A DNA stretch of 22,340 nt, taken from IMG/VR virus record IMGVR_UViG_3300006735_000295, positions 1-22,340 of that record; one strand, 5' to 3'. The notes under the pieces are model-generated. The model was given only the letters and a program-made list of their open reading frames with translations, made no database searches and was not told the origin of the DNA. Source of the DNA: a virus. Position 1 is the stretch's first letter, and each line of letters starts with the position of its first letter. This document shows, piece by piece, positions 21,971 through 22,340 of this stretch. The position numbers and the translations under genes were made by a program.

Positions 21971-22340
21971 GCCTGCACCTCACTCTCAAACAGCTTCAAG
22001 TGCTCGTTTAAACGCTCTCTGGCTTCCGGGTTGGTCTTCAGTTCTGATCGAGACTCGATGCCGCAGATGAATCTAATGACCTCGGCTGCATAGTTCTCGT
22101 CACTTTGATTCTCGTCTACAACATGCCACTGGTAGTAGTTCATCCGCGCCCACTGGATGTACGACTCGTCCCTGCATATTAGGTTAGCCCTAGCCAAAGC
22201 CTTCTCGATTTCGGTTGTGGCCCTTGGTTTAACTGGGTTCTCGTAGTCATCTATCTGAGCACAGGCAAGCATGTATCGTTGCCCGATGGGAGCGGTAGCC
22301 ATTTCTTTCGGCACATCATCGGGGTGGAGAACAAAGGACA
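21967..22340 (-). CDS. Uncharacterised phage protein, 5' end beyond window
   Basis: At least 115 residues, and the reading frame stays open to the window edge (upstream codons read SFVLHPDDVPKEMATAP), so the true start may lie outside. Possible internal starts are GTG 22314 and ATG 22302. The sequence has MATAPIGQRYMLACAQIDDY, EIEKALARANLICRD and YAAEVIRFICGIESR. It looks like a compact helical cytoplasmic protein with no membrane segment, and I do not recognise the family. The stop overlaps the HTH-gene start as GTGA, so the two are probably translated together. A symmetric CGTTTAAACG site encodes RLNE near the C-terminus. Confidence 0.65.
   Translation of the reverse strand, partial: SFVLHPDDVPKEMATAPIGQRYMLACAQIDDYENPVKPRATTEIEKALARANLICRDESYIQWARMNYYQWHVVDENQSDENYAAEVIRFICGIESRSELKTNPEARERLNEHLKLFESEVQA
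22006..22013. repeat. GTTTAAAC site 16
   Basis: Exact palindrome in the leftward partial gene with symmetric flanks CGTTTAAACG, read CGT TTA AAC on the minus strand. Confidence 0.9.

Noticed and set aside
1-22340. tRNA genes, integrase, insertion sequence or attachment site
   Set aside because: None was visible on either strand; the region is almost fully coding and there are no paired terminal inverted repeats.

Overview
This window looks like the right-hand part of the structural and lysis region of a tailed phage with podovirus-type virion proteins, probably from a marine or aquatic bacterium. Nearly every base is coding. Junctions are mostly ATGA, TAATG or TGATG overlaps. The rightward genes resemble the tail-hub, internal-virion-protein and lysis genes of uncultured marine podophages; the HMO-2011-like group is a plausible comparison but is not established here. 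GC is moderate, roughly 45-48% by eye. I saw no integrase, tRNA, insertion sequence or CRISPR. Terminase, portal, capsid and replication genes must lie outside the window.

Rightward block (1-21044): two small membrane proteins, one with a canonical EF-hand loop; a P22 gp10-like tail hub (616 aa); small proteins of 58 and 110 aa; a glycine-zipper virion protein (552 aa); a 125-aa module protein; a GNAT-like internal protein (170 aa); a protein with six 18-residue repeats (510 aa); a Pro/Gln/Met-rich protein (752 aa); and a 3151-aa giant protein with the layout of phage 'large polyvalent proteins', including an HEATH zincin motif. A lysis cassette follows: inner spanin, embedded outer-spanin lipoprotein, and a T4-lysozyme-fold endolysin with an E-8-C-5-T triad. 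The block ends with four tiny lysine-rich proteins.

Leftward block (22340-21009): a tightly overlapped string of small, probably regulatory genes. They are a partial 115+ aa protein, an XRE-type HTH regulator, proteins of 60 and 65 aa, a 54-aa zinc ribbon, a doubtful 22-aa ORF, and a 32-aa single-helix membrane protein. The 3' end of the last one overlaps, antisense, the last rightward gene.

The strongest unexplained signal is the 8-bp palindrome GTTTAAAC. I found 16 exact copies in 22.3 kb, where about 0.3-0.4 are expected by chance. Copies fall at four of the six non-overlapping junctions before 7.3 kb, supply the stop codon of two genes, and recur within genes in both stop-free reading frames. 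Thirteen of 16 carry CGTTTAAAC on one strand. This points to selection on the DNA itself, such as a protein-binding site, a modification site or a transcription or RNA signal.
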